Below, piece after piece: positions 38,365 through 49,400 of a stretch of 64,000 bases of DNA (position 1 is its first letter; every line of letters begins with the position of its first letter). A program made the translations under genes and the position numbers. The notes beneath the pieces are model-generated. The model was not told the DNA's origin. It worked only from the letters and a program-made list of their open reading frames with translations, and did no database searches. The stretch spans positions 6,760,501-6,824,500 of the forward strand of contig OY987244.1 in the NCBI GenBank assembly GCA_963920765.1, written 5' to 3'. The DNA comes from Ulota crispa (taxonomy: Eukaryota > Streptophyta > Bryopsida > Orthotrichales > Orthotrichaceae).

Positions 38365-39404
38365 AGGACCGGTCCCATGGGAGCTTATTGAAGAAAGATA
38401 GACAAGGTCATTCAAGTTACAAGGTAGCATCTCCGGAGAGATTTCCAAAGCAGAGGATGTATGAATCTGTAAGACGTAGAAGATCTCCATCACCTCGGCG
38501 ATTGAGATCACCATCTCCTTCACAGCATGGTAGGAGACGGGGCATGAGGACCAGTAGTTGCACGTTATCTAGGTCACCACTGCTGAGGGCCAGCTTGTAC
38601 GTGAAAGAAGGATTGTACCAAACGTCAGGGGCCATAGAAAGAAGAGAACGCCGACACAATCAACGTGCTTGCGAAGACGATGTAGCTCAACGGGAAAATT
38701 CTGGTAAGACATCTGTTACGTTGACGGTGGATAGCGATGGAAAACCATCCGGGAGATTTAAGAAAACCTGGTTAGCTAAAATTACAAAGTTATCAGTGGG
38801 GCTTGACCCTTCCTGCACACATATCAGGAAGCAGTCTTATGAGGACATGTAGACGTTCAAGGAAAGGCTGGATGATGGTTTTGAATATGTGGGACGATTG
38901 GATGAAGGCCATCTCAGGAATTTGATGGGCAGGGCAATTTCAAAGAAGAGGGCAGCACTGATAAAAATGATCAAAGCTCGTGGGGAGCAGCCGCTGCACA
39001 TTGGTAACGACGTGTGGCGTCGTTTGGAGCAGTTAGCATATAGTAAGGAAACAGAGCAGAAATTTGACCAGGGGAGATACGCTAATGCTTGTCAGAAAAC
39101 TGTTAGCAGAGCAGGCGCGGCTGGCGTTCACAGTGTAAGAGAGAGATTTCGTTCAGCATGGAGGAGATCATTTGATCTTGATGATATCAGAGAGGAAATA
39201 GAGAGGGACAAAGGGTTTGGAAGGTGTAAGAACAGATTGGTAACTCAAAGTTTCAAGCGCCAAAGTACCCGAGAAACTATGTTGTTCAAAGACAGCTCGT
39301 AGTCCCACTGGAGCGGAACCGAATCAGATGGAGGACAGTGTGATAGTATCTACACTCAGACGTATAAGAGGTCTAACAAGGGAAATATCAAGTATGAATT
39401 GCAA
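38365..39404 (+). pseudogene. TnpA-like exon with RS segment and Transposase_24-like domain
   Basis: A good acceptor, TTTTTTCCATTACAG. The N-terminal part is basic and Arg/Ser-rich: SVRRRRSPSPRRLRSPSPSQ. Next comes SGRFKKTWLAKITKLSVGLD, then after a TAG (38850) TFKERLDDGFEYVGRLDEGH and KQ-like KFDQGRYANACQKTVSRAG. Last is HSVRERFRSAWRRSFDLDDI. After a second TAG (39300) SHWSGTESDGGQ and IYTQTYKRSNKG follow the usual order of the family. It ends at a GTGAGT donor. Confidence 0.75.
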
Positions 39405-40078
39405 GTGAGTTTTCAATATTTTCATAAACCCAATTTCACCTTATAATGAGGTATATACTAGCGTGTATGGTTTTAGGTGCATGAAAATTGTGTAAGCAAG
39501 GAAACAAGATATTTTGAAAATTTTCGAAGTGACCATGTTTATAAATTATGTGCATTGTTGTGCGCGGTCATTGAGCAGTCAAAGTTAGAGAGCATAATGC
39601 TGCCAGTTTGCTTACATGCGGTTGTTCTTTGTTGAATTTGATATTCTGGGTTGAATATTAGTTCTTAGTACGTTTAATAAGGGAGTTATATGATGAGTTT
39701 AAAGATAATGACGTCTCAGCACATTTGTATTTGTGAGCATTATCTCTGTCTCAATGCCAATGTAAGTATGTAAGATGGAAGTCAGGGACAGTGCACTATG
39801 TTGTAGAAGTTAGTACTAGGAGTATAAAGCAGTGATTAATCCTTTGCTGATTCGTTTCATATTACTTCTGCACAATTCGTAGATAACATTCGATTTTTAT
39901 GAAAGATGTTGGCTAATGTAAATTATGAAAACAAAATGCCATTGAAAACTCATTTATGATTGAATTCTGTAGAGTCCTTGAGAACAGGCGGCGAAGTACA
40001 AGTAGGAAAGGTATGTCATGAACAGGAACTGCTACTCTAATGAAAGGACTAAATAGGCAATGGAAATTTGATGTGCAG

Positions 40079-40330
40079 GCCAGCAGAAGTGCAAAAGCTA
40101 GGGACTGCATGGAGGAAGAAATGGTCGCTGTTAACCGCAGCATCAAGGGGTTACAGTCATGTTATGATAAAAAAGAAGGTGAGAGTGATATGAAAGACAA
40201 GTACATTTTGAGGCTGAAAGCGGAAATTGAGTTGCTCAAATCCAACAACAGCAAAGCCTCTGCATCAAATTTTGGCATGTAGTCGGATGGGAGAAGCGAT
40301 ATTGCATGCACTAATTGCACAAGAAGTACA
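40079..40330 (+). pseudogene. TnpA-like coiled-coil exon
   Basis: The acceptor GATGTGCAG joins the previous exon in phase 0. ASRSAKARDCMEEEMVAVNR, then KEGESDMKDKYILRLKAEIE and LLKSNN show heptad-like hydrophobic spacing. A TAG at 40280 follows NFGM, and the frame then continues SDGRSDIACTNCTRST to a GTACGC donor. Confidence 0.6.
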
Positions 40331-40477
40331 GTACGCACCCATATCACTTTCCTTGTGGTCCGCATTAGTTCTGTCAATGGTTATTTCTGCATGATTAATA
40401 GGAAAATGCTATTAGCCACCACTCTGAAGTACTTAGAGTTGCTGACATGTAGGACGTGACTATATTATTGCATGCAG

Positions 40478-40585
40478 CACTGCAACATGCAAGAATGGAT
40501 GAAAGACATAGGTGAAGGATTTGAAGGAGATATGACGGAAGCAATGGGAGTTTGTCTGCTTGGAAAGGGAGTTTGTCATTCATGA
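40478..40585 (+). pseudogene. Probable terminal TnpA-like exon
   Basis: Acceptor TTGCATGCAG, in phase 0. HCNMQEWMKDIGEGFEGDMT, then EAMGVCLLGKGVCHS and a TGA at 40583-40585. Confidence 0.45.
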
Positions 40586-43500
40586 TTGGTACATATTGAA
40601 AAAATCATCTGACAATCACAACAACTTTACATAGTGTGTATACATATATTAGGCTTTTGTAGTTCATTGCGTGAATTTGAAGGGTAACATATGATGTACA
40701 ACATAGTGCGTGTATTGTGTGCTAAGATATAGAAAGAAGAGGAGGTTGAAAACCAAGTCTTTTCAGCACGGAGGTGTTTCAGCACTTTGTCGTTTGTTAG
40801 TGTGGTGAAAATGTGGTCATCTCCGGTAGGTGAGCCTCATGTTATTTGGTTGTGTATGTACCTGAAATATAGCATGGAAGGTACCTTTTGTAATTCCGAG
40901 GAATGTCGGAAAGAGTGGAAGTTCATATCTTCTGATGAACTCTTAATTTATTATATATCTTTTGTGCCATGTAGGTCCTTGTAGTACCTGATTTCTTGTT
41001 TTCAAAGTGTATGGATGTAGTCTGCTAGGTTGTGCAGACGTCTGAGACAGTGATGGCAACTGGGGGGGAAGGGAACATCTTTATACTGCGTGTTATGCAA
41101 ATTTGGGAGAAAGGTACATCCTGGGACATTTCCTTGTTTCCGCCGTTATGTACATTTTTGCTTTTTCCAAATAAACAAACTTGTAGTTTATTGTACAATA
41201 CTGTATTTGCATGACTTTACTACAAGAATTTCAATATGTAGAAGCTTGAGCAATATGTATGCAAGCATTTATCATATGGGAATGAAAGCAAAGTATGAAA
41301 TGGAGAGTGCGTTTTCCTGAGGTACGATGTACCTAATATGCTAGATAATGTTTCTATAATGTAGAATGATCTGAGAGCACTATAGTTGTTCCATAGCCAT
41401 GGCTGGAAAAATGGAAGTGCATAGAGAAAATGTTGAAGTTCAATAAAAATTCATGCTATACGTATGACAGAAGTGGTAATTTTCTATTCTGTAGAGCAGG
41501 TTGGGTAGAGGAAGAATGTGGCGGCTGCTGCTGTAGCGATAAGGAGGCGCTCATACTTATGTAATAAAATGTATATCATTTGCTCATCTTTGTTGTGGTA
41601 ATATGTCTGCCATAGAGTGATGGAGAAGAAACTCAAAATGCGGGTGCGGTACTCTGTGAGTGATGGAGTATCCCTCTTATAGATAACACCACCGTTGAAT
41701 GTGGCAGTGAAGTTCAGTTAGGGCAACAATGAAAATGGCTGCAGTTTGTGATTGCCAGAGGAACTCCTAAGGAATGTCAAGTTTAATGGGTCTGATGACT
41801 TGAAGTGCAAATCACACTTGATACAAACAAGTTTACCTTACCAGGTGAATTTTCTCTGATTATTGGGAATCGTGTTCCCGAATGACTGTACTGTGGATGA
41901 CAGTCTTATTAGAAGAACGCCTTAGTCATGGAATAGTTAGGAAGGGAGAGTTTGGGAGGTACTGATGTTCCGTAATTTGGAGAGTACTGAGTGAATATTG
42001 TGTGAGAAGCACAAAGAATAATAGTTTGAGAATATTATATATTCTCCAATCACGGAGTGATGCATTTTTGGTGGAGATTTTATTCAAAATAACATGATAT
42101 TTGATGAATTGGGAAAAAGAAAACATTTTGGGACTTTGAAGAGATCACCTCAAACCGAGCTACTTCCGTATTTTTGGTACAAGTGTCCTCACCTGAGACT
42201 CACTGAAGTGGAGGAATTTGGGAAGGAAAAAATCTTAGTGGCTTAGACTAAATCTAATACCTTCAAATATGGTTTAAAACAAGTTTTTGGGATTGAGGTG
42301 GAGTACAAGATGGCACCTCCGATTTTCCCAATTTAACAAATATCGTGCTAAATGGTGTTGTATTTTGTTCTTATCTCTACTGGTAGTGCAATTCCTTATT
42401 TTAACTAGTAGTGGAGAATTCAGAAATGTGATGTCATTTGCATTTATAACGTAATGTGGGCTTGGTCTTTGTTTGTCATTTCAAAAAAATCAATGATGTA
42501 TAGGATTTTGAAGTGATTAAATGTTGAATGGGAGGAGCTTGTGTATTTTGAAGTGGGGGTTTACCGTAGGAGAATTGCTAACCTTAAATATTTTGCCTTG
42601 ATTGAAAGTATGCAGTGAGGCTTTGTTTTTTTAGTTTAATGTCAATCATTACAACCAGTGGCAGCTTTTTCACAAGGCCTTTATAACGGACTTGGCGAAC
42701 AAAGAATTTGTCTGTACTTAGAAGTTACTGACGTTCTAAATGTAACTGTGCCTTGTAGCATTCCTTGGCAGGAATCGTAAAGATTAGCTATGTAGCCATT
42801 GCTACAGAGATTTGCATAAAGTAAGACATGTTTATTATGTGCTGACTGGTTCATGTGGGTTAATGAATTTGTAACAGTACAAAATGTTGACCTTCAAAAT
42901 AATTAGTGACTCGTAAATTATAGTCGATGATCATAGAGTGGGCATGTATTTCATTCTATGCTCGAAGGAATGGAAGGCCAGAAGAAGGTATTGTTGGCAG
43001 CTGTGGGAAGGTTTTGTGTGTCCAGGACGCAAGTGCTGCTAGAGGATTACTGGATCAGAATATACTTGTCTAGAGATGACGTGTATAAGTTGTGAGGTCA
43101 TTGTAGATTTATTCCGTGTCCTCAAAATGTGATGGTGAGGTTTGTGGGGTGTGGAAGTAAGAGCATTTTAGATTTCCTCATGCGCTAAGTAAACATTGCT
43201 TATGCCGTCTTTGTAATGCAAGAATAGTGGCAGAGTATGGGTAACTGGTGAGACGTTCATAAATTCTGTACAATGTATTGTATTGACATCATTTTGCAAT
43301 GTTGTATGACCTAACTGTGTGGAGAACATGGTAATCCAAAGAAAAGTTAAGAGTATGTCAATGATGTTTTGTGAAAATTGAAATGGAAAAAGTCCTCCCA
43401 TGAAAGTACGGCTAGGTCCTTTGGCACTGCTAATACGTGACTCTTTGCATGTTCCTAAAAATTGCTTATTTCAAGCAGGATGTTATTCATCATAGAGTGG

Positions 43501-44918
43501 TTTGCCAAGGCGGGCAAGTGAAACACATCTTGGGATGAGATACACACGGTTAATGAAGCTTCAGTGATGACGTAGTGGTCTGCTGGATACTGGATAGTAA
43601 GCATTGTGAGAGTACAAAAGTTGTAGACATGTAGGTCTTGCCTTTTCAAGTTGTTTTGATGTTTTGATGTATTGTGGAAACCTTATTGGGAATCAGTAGT
43701 GAAGTACTAAGCTGAGGCTTACTTGAATTCAAGAACAATTGTATGGAACTTTGTAATGCGTCCGAACTGGTACGTGCTTGTCATATAGTTTTGCGTGTAT
43801 TGAAAGGTGTGTTAGTATGTAGTTACGGTGGAATTGTTAAGCATGCCAATTTTGAAATTATTTGCTGAATAGTTTATGATTATAAGTTGTGTGCAAGCAT
43901 TATGTGTTCATTGACTAGGTTTGTTGGTATTTTTGGGTGTTTAGGAAGACTTTGCGTTTTGCATTTAGAGGGGAGAATGAGCTGCCTTCTGAGTGCAGTT
44001 GACATGTGGACGACAATGTAAATTTATTGAAGTCTTCTCTAAATCTGCAGGTATGACTGTTCTGTAATAGGAGGAAAAGTGTATATATTTTATTAATTAA
44101 AAACAGAAATTGAAAGTGTTATGTAGGATGACTGTGTATGCAGAGCATATGTTTAGTGATTTTGATGATGACAAAATAAAGGAAAATGAACATGCGGAAG
44201 AAGACTAAATTGAACATGAAGGATGAAGTACCGTCCTTTTTTGGAACCTAGGGAAGTGAGAGTGTGAATATTGTATGAAGACAGTAGTGAGTTCCATGAA
44301 ATCTTGCACTCCAATTTTATTAAATTTTTCTAGGTAGGAACGTGTGTTTGTATTGTGAGGCGGAAATGGAGCAAAGTTCATTAAACCAGCTAAATTTAGC
44401 AAGATTGCTAACCAAACTGTCATGCAGCAAAAATAAATGTTAACTTTCCAGTGTTAAATTTGAAAATTTTACCTTTTTAGGAGTGTTTTTAGCCACTTGT
44501 GCTAAAAGTGAATGTCATATTTGGGATCACTGAAATGGAAGCATTGAAAGACTTGTCGTAAGACAGTTTCATATGTCGCTAAAGTACAGTATGAAGTTTT
44601 AACAAGAGTTTAATGTTGATGGTACTTGTTGAAATTCTTGAGTTGAAGTTGTATTGGAAAGGTGATTGTAAGAAGAAGGGTTTATTTGGTACTGAAGTGG
44701 TGGTACTGTATTTGGGGATTGAATAACAGTTATGGGACATATAGATTTTGTAGTTTCAGAAGTTGATGATGATTTGTACTAAAGTTAATGATTATTTGTT
44801 TGAGACCTAAAGCAAACAATGATTTATTAGGAAGGAATTTTTTTGAACACTTACTTCAATATATCCATCAATTTATTATTGTTAATATTGAATATGACTT
44901 CCCAAACTCTATTTAGGA

Positions 44919-45290
44919 AAATCCTTTGTGCCAAAATAACAAATGCAGTGTTTAATGTTGAGGAAGTAGATTTGGACATTGGTATTGCAACTCCTCATAA
45001 CTATCTAAGAATTTGTCGTTCTATGCTACGCACATTCAGAGGACATGTTATATTGTTGGGGAGTCGTACTTATTGTTTGTAGGTGGAGTTGTTGAACCTT
45101 GTGTAAGTGGGGTTTTTGTCATACAGTTTCATATGAAGCTAGGATTGCTTTAGTGCTATGTTACATGTATATTAATATAAACCTAAACCACCAATACTTT
45201 TATAGGCAGCAAAGGATGATTGTAAAGAGAGGCTTAGTTTTGTGCCTAGTTTTGCGCATGGGTTTAAGAAGTTGAAGTTGGCAAAATATG
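44919..45290 (+). other. Exon-like segments of an unknown plus-strand gene in the right arm
   Basis: After a CTCTATTTAG acceptor (about 44919) a frame reads KILCAKITNAVFNVEEVDLD, then IGIATPHNYLRICRSMLRTF and on to a TAG at 45080. A second segment at 45206-45290 lies between a CTTTTATAG acceptor and a GTAAGC donor. It reads AAKDDCKERLSFVPSFAHGF then KKLKLAKY. I do not recognise the protein, and the joining is not established. Confidence 0.28.
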
Positions 45291-45354
45291 GTAAGCGTGT
45301 GTGGAAGTGGACATTAGAACGGAAGATTATAGAAGAATAGAACTGATATTTGTT

Positions 45355-45357
<3 letters not shown>

Positions 45358-45442
<85 letters not shown>

Positions 45443-45457
45443 TATATGTATATAGTT
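45358..45457. repeat. (TA)n microsatellite in the right arm
   Basis: About 100 bp of TA repeat with ATACATATATATGTATAT at its end. Confidence 0.95.
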
Positions 45458-46052
45458 TTTTTGTTTGTTTGCTACGTCATTGGTGAATTGAGTGAATATG
45501 CTCTGTTTTGGAAGTGACTGTTGTTTGTACTTTGCTTCATTCAAAATATTATGAAAATACATTCCTACTACTTGATTGCAATCCTGGAGATAATGTGTAT
45601 GCTCAATGTATGTGTTGTGTATTTTTCAGTTGTGTCCCAGTGTTGTAATATTCTCTTAGATGAAGACGGCTGTGTAATTTGACTCATGTGCAGGTCTAAA
45701 CCCTATGCAAAGAAGGCGTCAGGATGAGGCAAAACTGAAGGACTTTGTTGTGAATATGATTACTCCATGAGTGCTGTGCGTCTTACAAGAATGTAAGTTC
45801 TTATGTTGCATTGACCTTGTGTGAAGCAAGCTGATGAGGTCACTATTATGATTTCTTGCAATGTTCATTATGGAATAATGGAAGGAGGAGGTACCAGTGT
45901 TTAATAGATTACATGGAGTAGTGAGCGTTGTTGCAAGTGTGAGAACTATGCATAGTCGGTGGAGATTGGAGAGATAAAAATCCCATTTTTGTTTATGGTG
46001 TAAATTGTGATGTGAGGAAGAACTTGCAAAAGTGTAAGTACCTGCTGTACAG

Positions 46053-46186
46053 AATGCCGCAAGTGTTTCAAATTTGGGATTAAACATGTGAGTGTGTTAA
46101 ATGTCACGTTCTTGAGATTTCTGAGTATGTCAATGATGTTGACGTTGAGAAGGAGGTGAATGACAGCAAGTGCATGAAGAATACAG
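46053..46186 (+). other. Exon-like segment with CxxC in the right arm
   Basis: Between a TGTACAG acceptor and a GTGTGT donor a frame reads MPQVFQIWD, a TAA, then TCECVKCHVLEISEYVNDVD and VEKEVNDSKCMKNT. The C-x-C-x2-C spacing is suggestive only. The TAA could be a former CAA. It may belong with the segments at 44919-45290. Confidence 0.28.
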
Positions 46187-47559
46187 GTGTGTAAAGTTCT
46201 TCATTCAGACGTATGTATGAACGTTATTCTTAGCAAGTAGGAAGTAAAAGGGTCTGCTTGCGTAGTGGTTTTATTTGAGACTAGGTATAGTGAATAAAAG
46301 AAAGCATATGCTAACATTACCATTTCTGGATTGAGTATATCATGTCAATCACCTGTATACAATAAACAAAATATTTCTTGTGCAAAGAATTATATTTGTA
46401 TGGAATACAACCGTTGTCTAGCCTTTCAAGAAGAGGAAGAGATTTGGGAAGCTCTGCAAGGATTTGGGAGTACAGCACATAGTATGGAGTTGAACACTTG
46501 GTTTATTGTGTCTCTCCTACATTAGCAATAGAGTGTACTTGTATAGATTGCTGGCTTAGTTCTGTGTATAGTTTTTGTAGGAAATAAGTACGGGTATGCA
46601 GGGGCCACTCTTGCATGCATTCAGAAGTTCTATTTGTATAGAATTAGGAGGTGAGCATGGAAAATGCACTCTCCGGCAATGTTAATGAAAGAGAAGTTTG
46701 TATTGTATGTATAATAGGTGGAAGACAGGTTTTTTTGATTGGGTGCATTTGTTTGATTTGTATACTTTGCCTCTATTCACTTGAAAGGTACTTTTGTGCT
46801 AAGCAAAGAGTCTTGTATGTTTGCGATACTGTGGAAGATGATTATTTAGTTTTGTCAGTACAAGTGTGGCACGTATGTGACTTTTGTAATGTGGAGGCAA
46901 GGAGTTTGGGAAAATTGTATTATTGTAGGTAGACAGATTTCTTTAAGTAGCATGAACATCAAGTAAGAGCATGACATGGGTTTAAGTGGTTGAAGAACTG
47001 CTGTTAATCTTCAGCACTATTTGCTATTGATTTATGTTTGTTTAGTAAGGAATTTGTGTGCAGGAAATGATTGGAAGAGAAAACTAACCCTTAAAAGAAA
47101 TTAATGAGTATTGAATAATCTAAACAACAAAGGGGGAAAAAAAAAACAAAAAAACTGAAATTACTCACAAGTGCATAGCATGCAAAGAACTTATTGGAAT
47201 GAGGAATGAGTAATTGAAATCTGTTAAGGAAGTTATGAACAAAGAATAACAATATGGATTGAAATAATTAGAAGCGCAATGAGAAAATTCCTCAAAAAAA
47301 AAATCGTATGACAAGCATGTATTCAACAGTATTGGAACTAATATAATCCCCAAAATGAACAAAAAAGCAAGAAATCCTTGTTGAGATGAACAGATAATGT
47401 ACTTCGTATTAACTGAACTACAACAAGTACTGAACAAGTATTTAACACAAAACTAACAGAGAAACAACAGAATGGAGTACCTAAGCATCCAAATCAACAT
47501 GTCCAAAGCCACTAAAAAGATTAACAATTTGTAGTTACGAAACTGTTAAATATTTAATT

Positions 47560-47574
47560 AATTTTCTACTAGTG
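47560..47574. repeat. Right terminal inverted repeat of the 33-kb CACTA
   Basis: AATTTTCTACTAGTG, followed by the target duplication TTA at 47575-47577. It matches the ends of the small CACTA exactly over TTTTCTACTAGTG. Confidence 0.87.
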
Positions 47575-47577
47575 TTA

Positions 47578-47610
47578 GCTAATGTTGAAACTTGCACAAA
47601 TAAACTATAG
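47578..47610 (+). pseudogene. 3' end of the Harbinger transposase, displaced by the CACTA insertion
   Basis: GCTAATGTTGAAACTTGC onward reads ANVETCTNKL and a TAG at 47608-47610. It is in the same frame as the tail GKRQQIFRQTIIDEAETIGK then SIVQHL that ends at 14499, if the CACTA and one copy of TTA are discounted. Confidence 0.5.
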
Positions 47611-49069
47611 TATGTGCCTTATAGACAAAGTAAATATGATTAATTTCCTAAACTCTTGATGTGATTGATGATAACACTACTAATTTGCTTATTGAATTTA
47701 ATATTTTAGTATTCAATTTTATATTTGAGTGTTTGTTGCACATACATTTATAATTGTTTGTGGACAATTGTAAGTTCCACTTTGTAATGTGTGTGGTGCT
47801 CTGTAAGAATTTTTTCTAAGAATTTTATGATTGCGGAAGTAGTTCAAACTTTTGGCATTACATTGTCCCAATTGTATGAATTGAAGGTTGAAAGAAACAC
47901 ACAAAATTTATAACTTTTGATTTCATATTTGCAATTAGTGTATGCAACTAATTAGAAAGGACAACTAAAATTAATTGATTTTATAATTATGTAGACAAAA
48001 ATAGTTAATTAATTGCACACCAAGTACAAATTAACTAATTATTTACCAAACAATGGAAATTATTTAACTATGTACTCATGTATTTTAGCTTTAAAATTTT
48101 ACAAGTTATATAATTATATAAGTTTTGTTGTTTAAATAACACGTCAATAAAAACATATCTACGTTTTTTAAAAATTTGTTGCGTACATAATTAATTAGTT
48201 AACAAGATAATTTATATTGCATATCTAATTAACTAAACAAATAATGAGTGCATAATTAAATAGTTGAGTTGATTTCCATGAATGAAGAAATAAACAATGT
48301 TGAATGACAATTGAAGAAATTAAAAAGTCAATTCACTGGAGAAACCACCATCATAGCATATATGAAGTTACGAGAAGCCACATGTAACTTTTAGTGCATG
48401 TAAATTTCTAAAAGGATGTTACTAAAAACCAAAGGACCGTAGCCTTCAAAATTTTGGACTAAATTGAAAATAGAGCCCTCTAGGAACCCCTCTAGGCCCT
48501 CCAGGTCTATATTTGTGAATTCCATGGACTAGAGGCTTGGAGATCTGACTGTCCATCTAAAAGGTAGAAAAACTGCAATAAAAACCTCCTAGGCCTCTTG
48601 CTCTTGGAGGTCTAGTAGGTCATTGGAAATTGGCTCTCATAGGGGTCAATTCATCCTAGCCGTGCACCTTTTTCCAATAGTTAAGTTCTTGTTATTCTTA
48701 TAAAAAGAACTTTATATTTTTTCAAGTTGTTTATTTATTTGGCATGTGAGATTATAATTGATTTTGCAAGCCAAATTTGCAATTTGATTTTTTTGAAGAT
48801 AATGCATTTTTCTTTATTTATGCAAGTTAAAGGTGCGGCTTATTTCTGTAATATTTCAAAAGAATTCAAACAACCTGTTTATTTTTGTGAATTGAAGTCT
48901 TCCAAAAGATATTATGAACCAAGATAATTTATTATTATACTCTTCTCTATTCCATGATAAAAGTTATATTCTCCTTTTATTTTTTCAATTTTTATTTCAC
49001 ATAATGCTAAAAAAAGGCTTTAATAGAGTAGCATGTTTTTCCTAAGTCCACCAACCATGATCAATTTTT
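47611..49069. other. AT-rich intergenic, probably the far part of the split Harbinger
   Basis: 47930-48260 has many TTAATTAG/CTAATTAA motifs. 48430-48640 is a more balanced segment with CTAGGCCCTCC-like repeats. No gene or clear terminal repeat is found. Confidence 0.35.
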
Positions 49070-49400
49070 TTTGCTCCACCATTGTCAAATGCCATTGCAT
49101 TTGCAATAGAATAAACAATATTAAGTCTTCAACAAAAGCCTGAAAAGTTTATTATTGGACTTTTTGTTCTTCAATCTTTATAGACTCTTTGTATTGTGCA
49201 TTTTGCTTATCTTGATTTTAGTCTTGAGTTTTATTTGAAGTTTTTACAAGCTCTTTAAATTTGCTTACAAGAAGTGCATCTTGCAAAGCTTTTGTAAATT
49301 GAGGTATTGTATTCCTTCTCTTTGCTGTATTATGATGAATCCATGTTTTAGTTGCATTGTTTGCACTATCATTGTTCAAATACATTTTGTCCTCTTTGCC
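49070..49400 (-). pseudogene. Second Harbinger ORF1 fragment
   Basis: On the minus strand, HHNTAKRRNTIPQFTKALQD then ALLVSKFKELVKTSNKTQD aligns with the C-terminal part of the ORF1 remnant at 10640-10800 (QLNTAKIRKTLPRASEALWD, then ALV). It is a separate, partial copy of a related element. Confidence 0.5.

Larger units (their letters stand above)
32207..40585 (+). pseudogene. TnpA-like gene (Transposase_24 / Ptta-En-Spm type), spliced, inactivated
   Basis: This would be the second CACTA protein, which binds the ends of the element and assists the transposase. Exons: 32207-32638 (AT-hook-like PKRGRGQPK), 33345-33619, 38365-39404 (Arg/Ser-rich segment, then the Transposase_24-like domain), 40079-40330 (coiled coil) and 40478-40585 (terminal). 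Exons 1-2 join in phase 1, and exons 3-4-5 join in phase 0. In-frame stops lie at 32491 (TAG), 32545 (TGA), 38850 (TAG), 39300 (TAG) and 40280 (TAG). I see no frameshift within these exons. The link between exons 2 and 3 is unresolved because the small CACTA lies there. Confidence 0.75.
40586..47559. other. Right arm of the 33-kb CACTA
   Basis: About 7 kb with the plus strand rich in G and T (46861-46920 has 20 G and 5 C by eye), the mirror image of the left arm. No known protein domain. It contains the exon-like segments listed separately and a TA microsatellite. Confidence 0.5.
14500..47574. mobile_element. Very large CACTA (En/Spm) transposon, about 33 kb
   Basis: The left terminus CACTAATAGAAATT starts at 14500. 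The right terminus, read inward on the minus strand, is CACTAGTAGAAAATT ending at 47574. A 3-bp target duplication TTA flanks it (14497-14499 and 47575-47577), as expected for CACTA. Subterminal sequence at both ends matches that of the smaller CACTA at 34377-37937, for example CCTTGTTGTTTGGG at the left and CCAAATCAACATG at the right. It carries a TNP2-type transposase gene on the minus strand and a TnpA-like gene on the plus strand, diverging from about 31.6-32.2 kb. Without the nested element it is about 29.5 kb. Both genes contain in-frame stops, so this copy is probably not autonomous. Confidence 0.88.

Noticed and set aside
39973-40010. A 38-nt microexon in the TnpA-like gene
   Set aside because: It has AG and GT borders but breaks the frame; joining 39404 directly to 40079 keeps phase 0.
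22245-40282. RNA editing or a changed genetic code explaining TGA and TAG codons
   Set aside because: The neighbouring VQ gene ends normally at TGA, the transposase also has frameshifts, and U-to-C editing is known from plant organelles rather than nuclear transposons. Decay by methylation is simpler.
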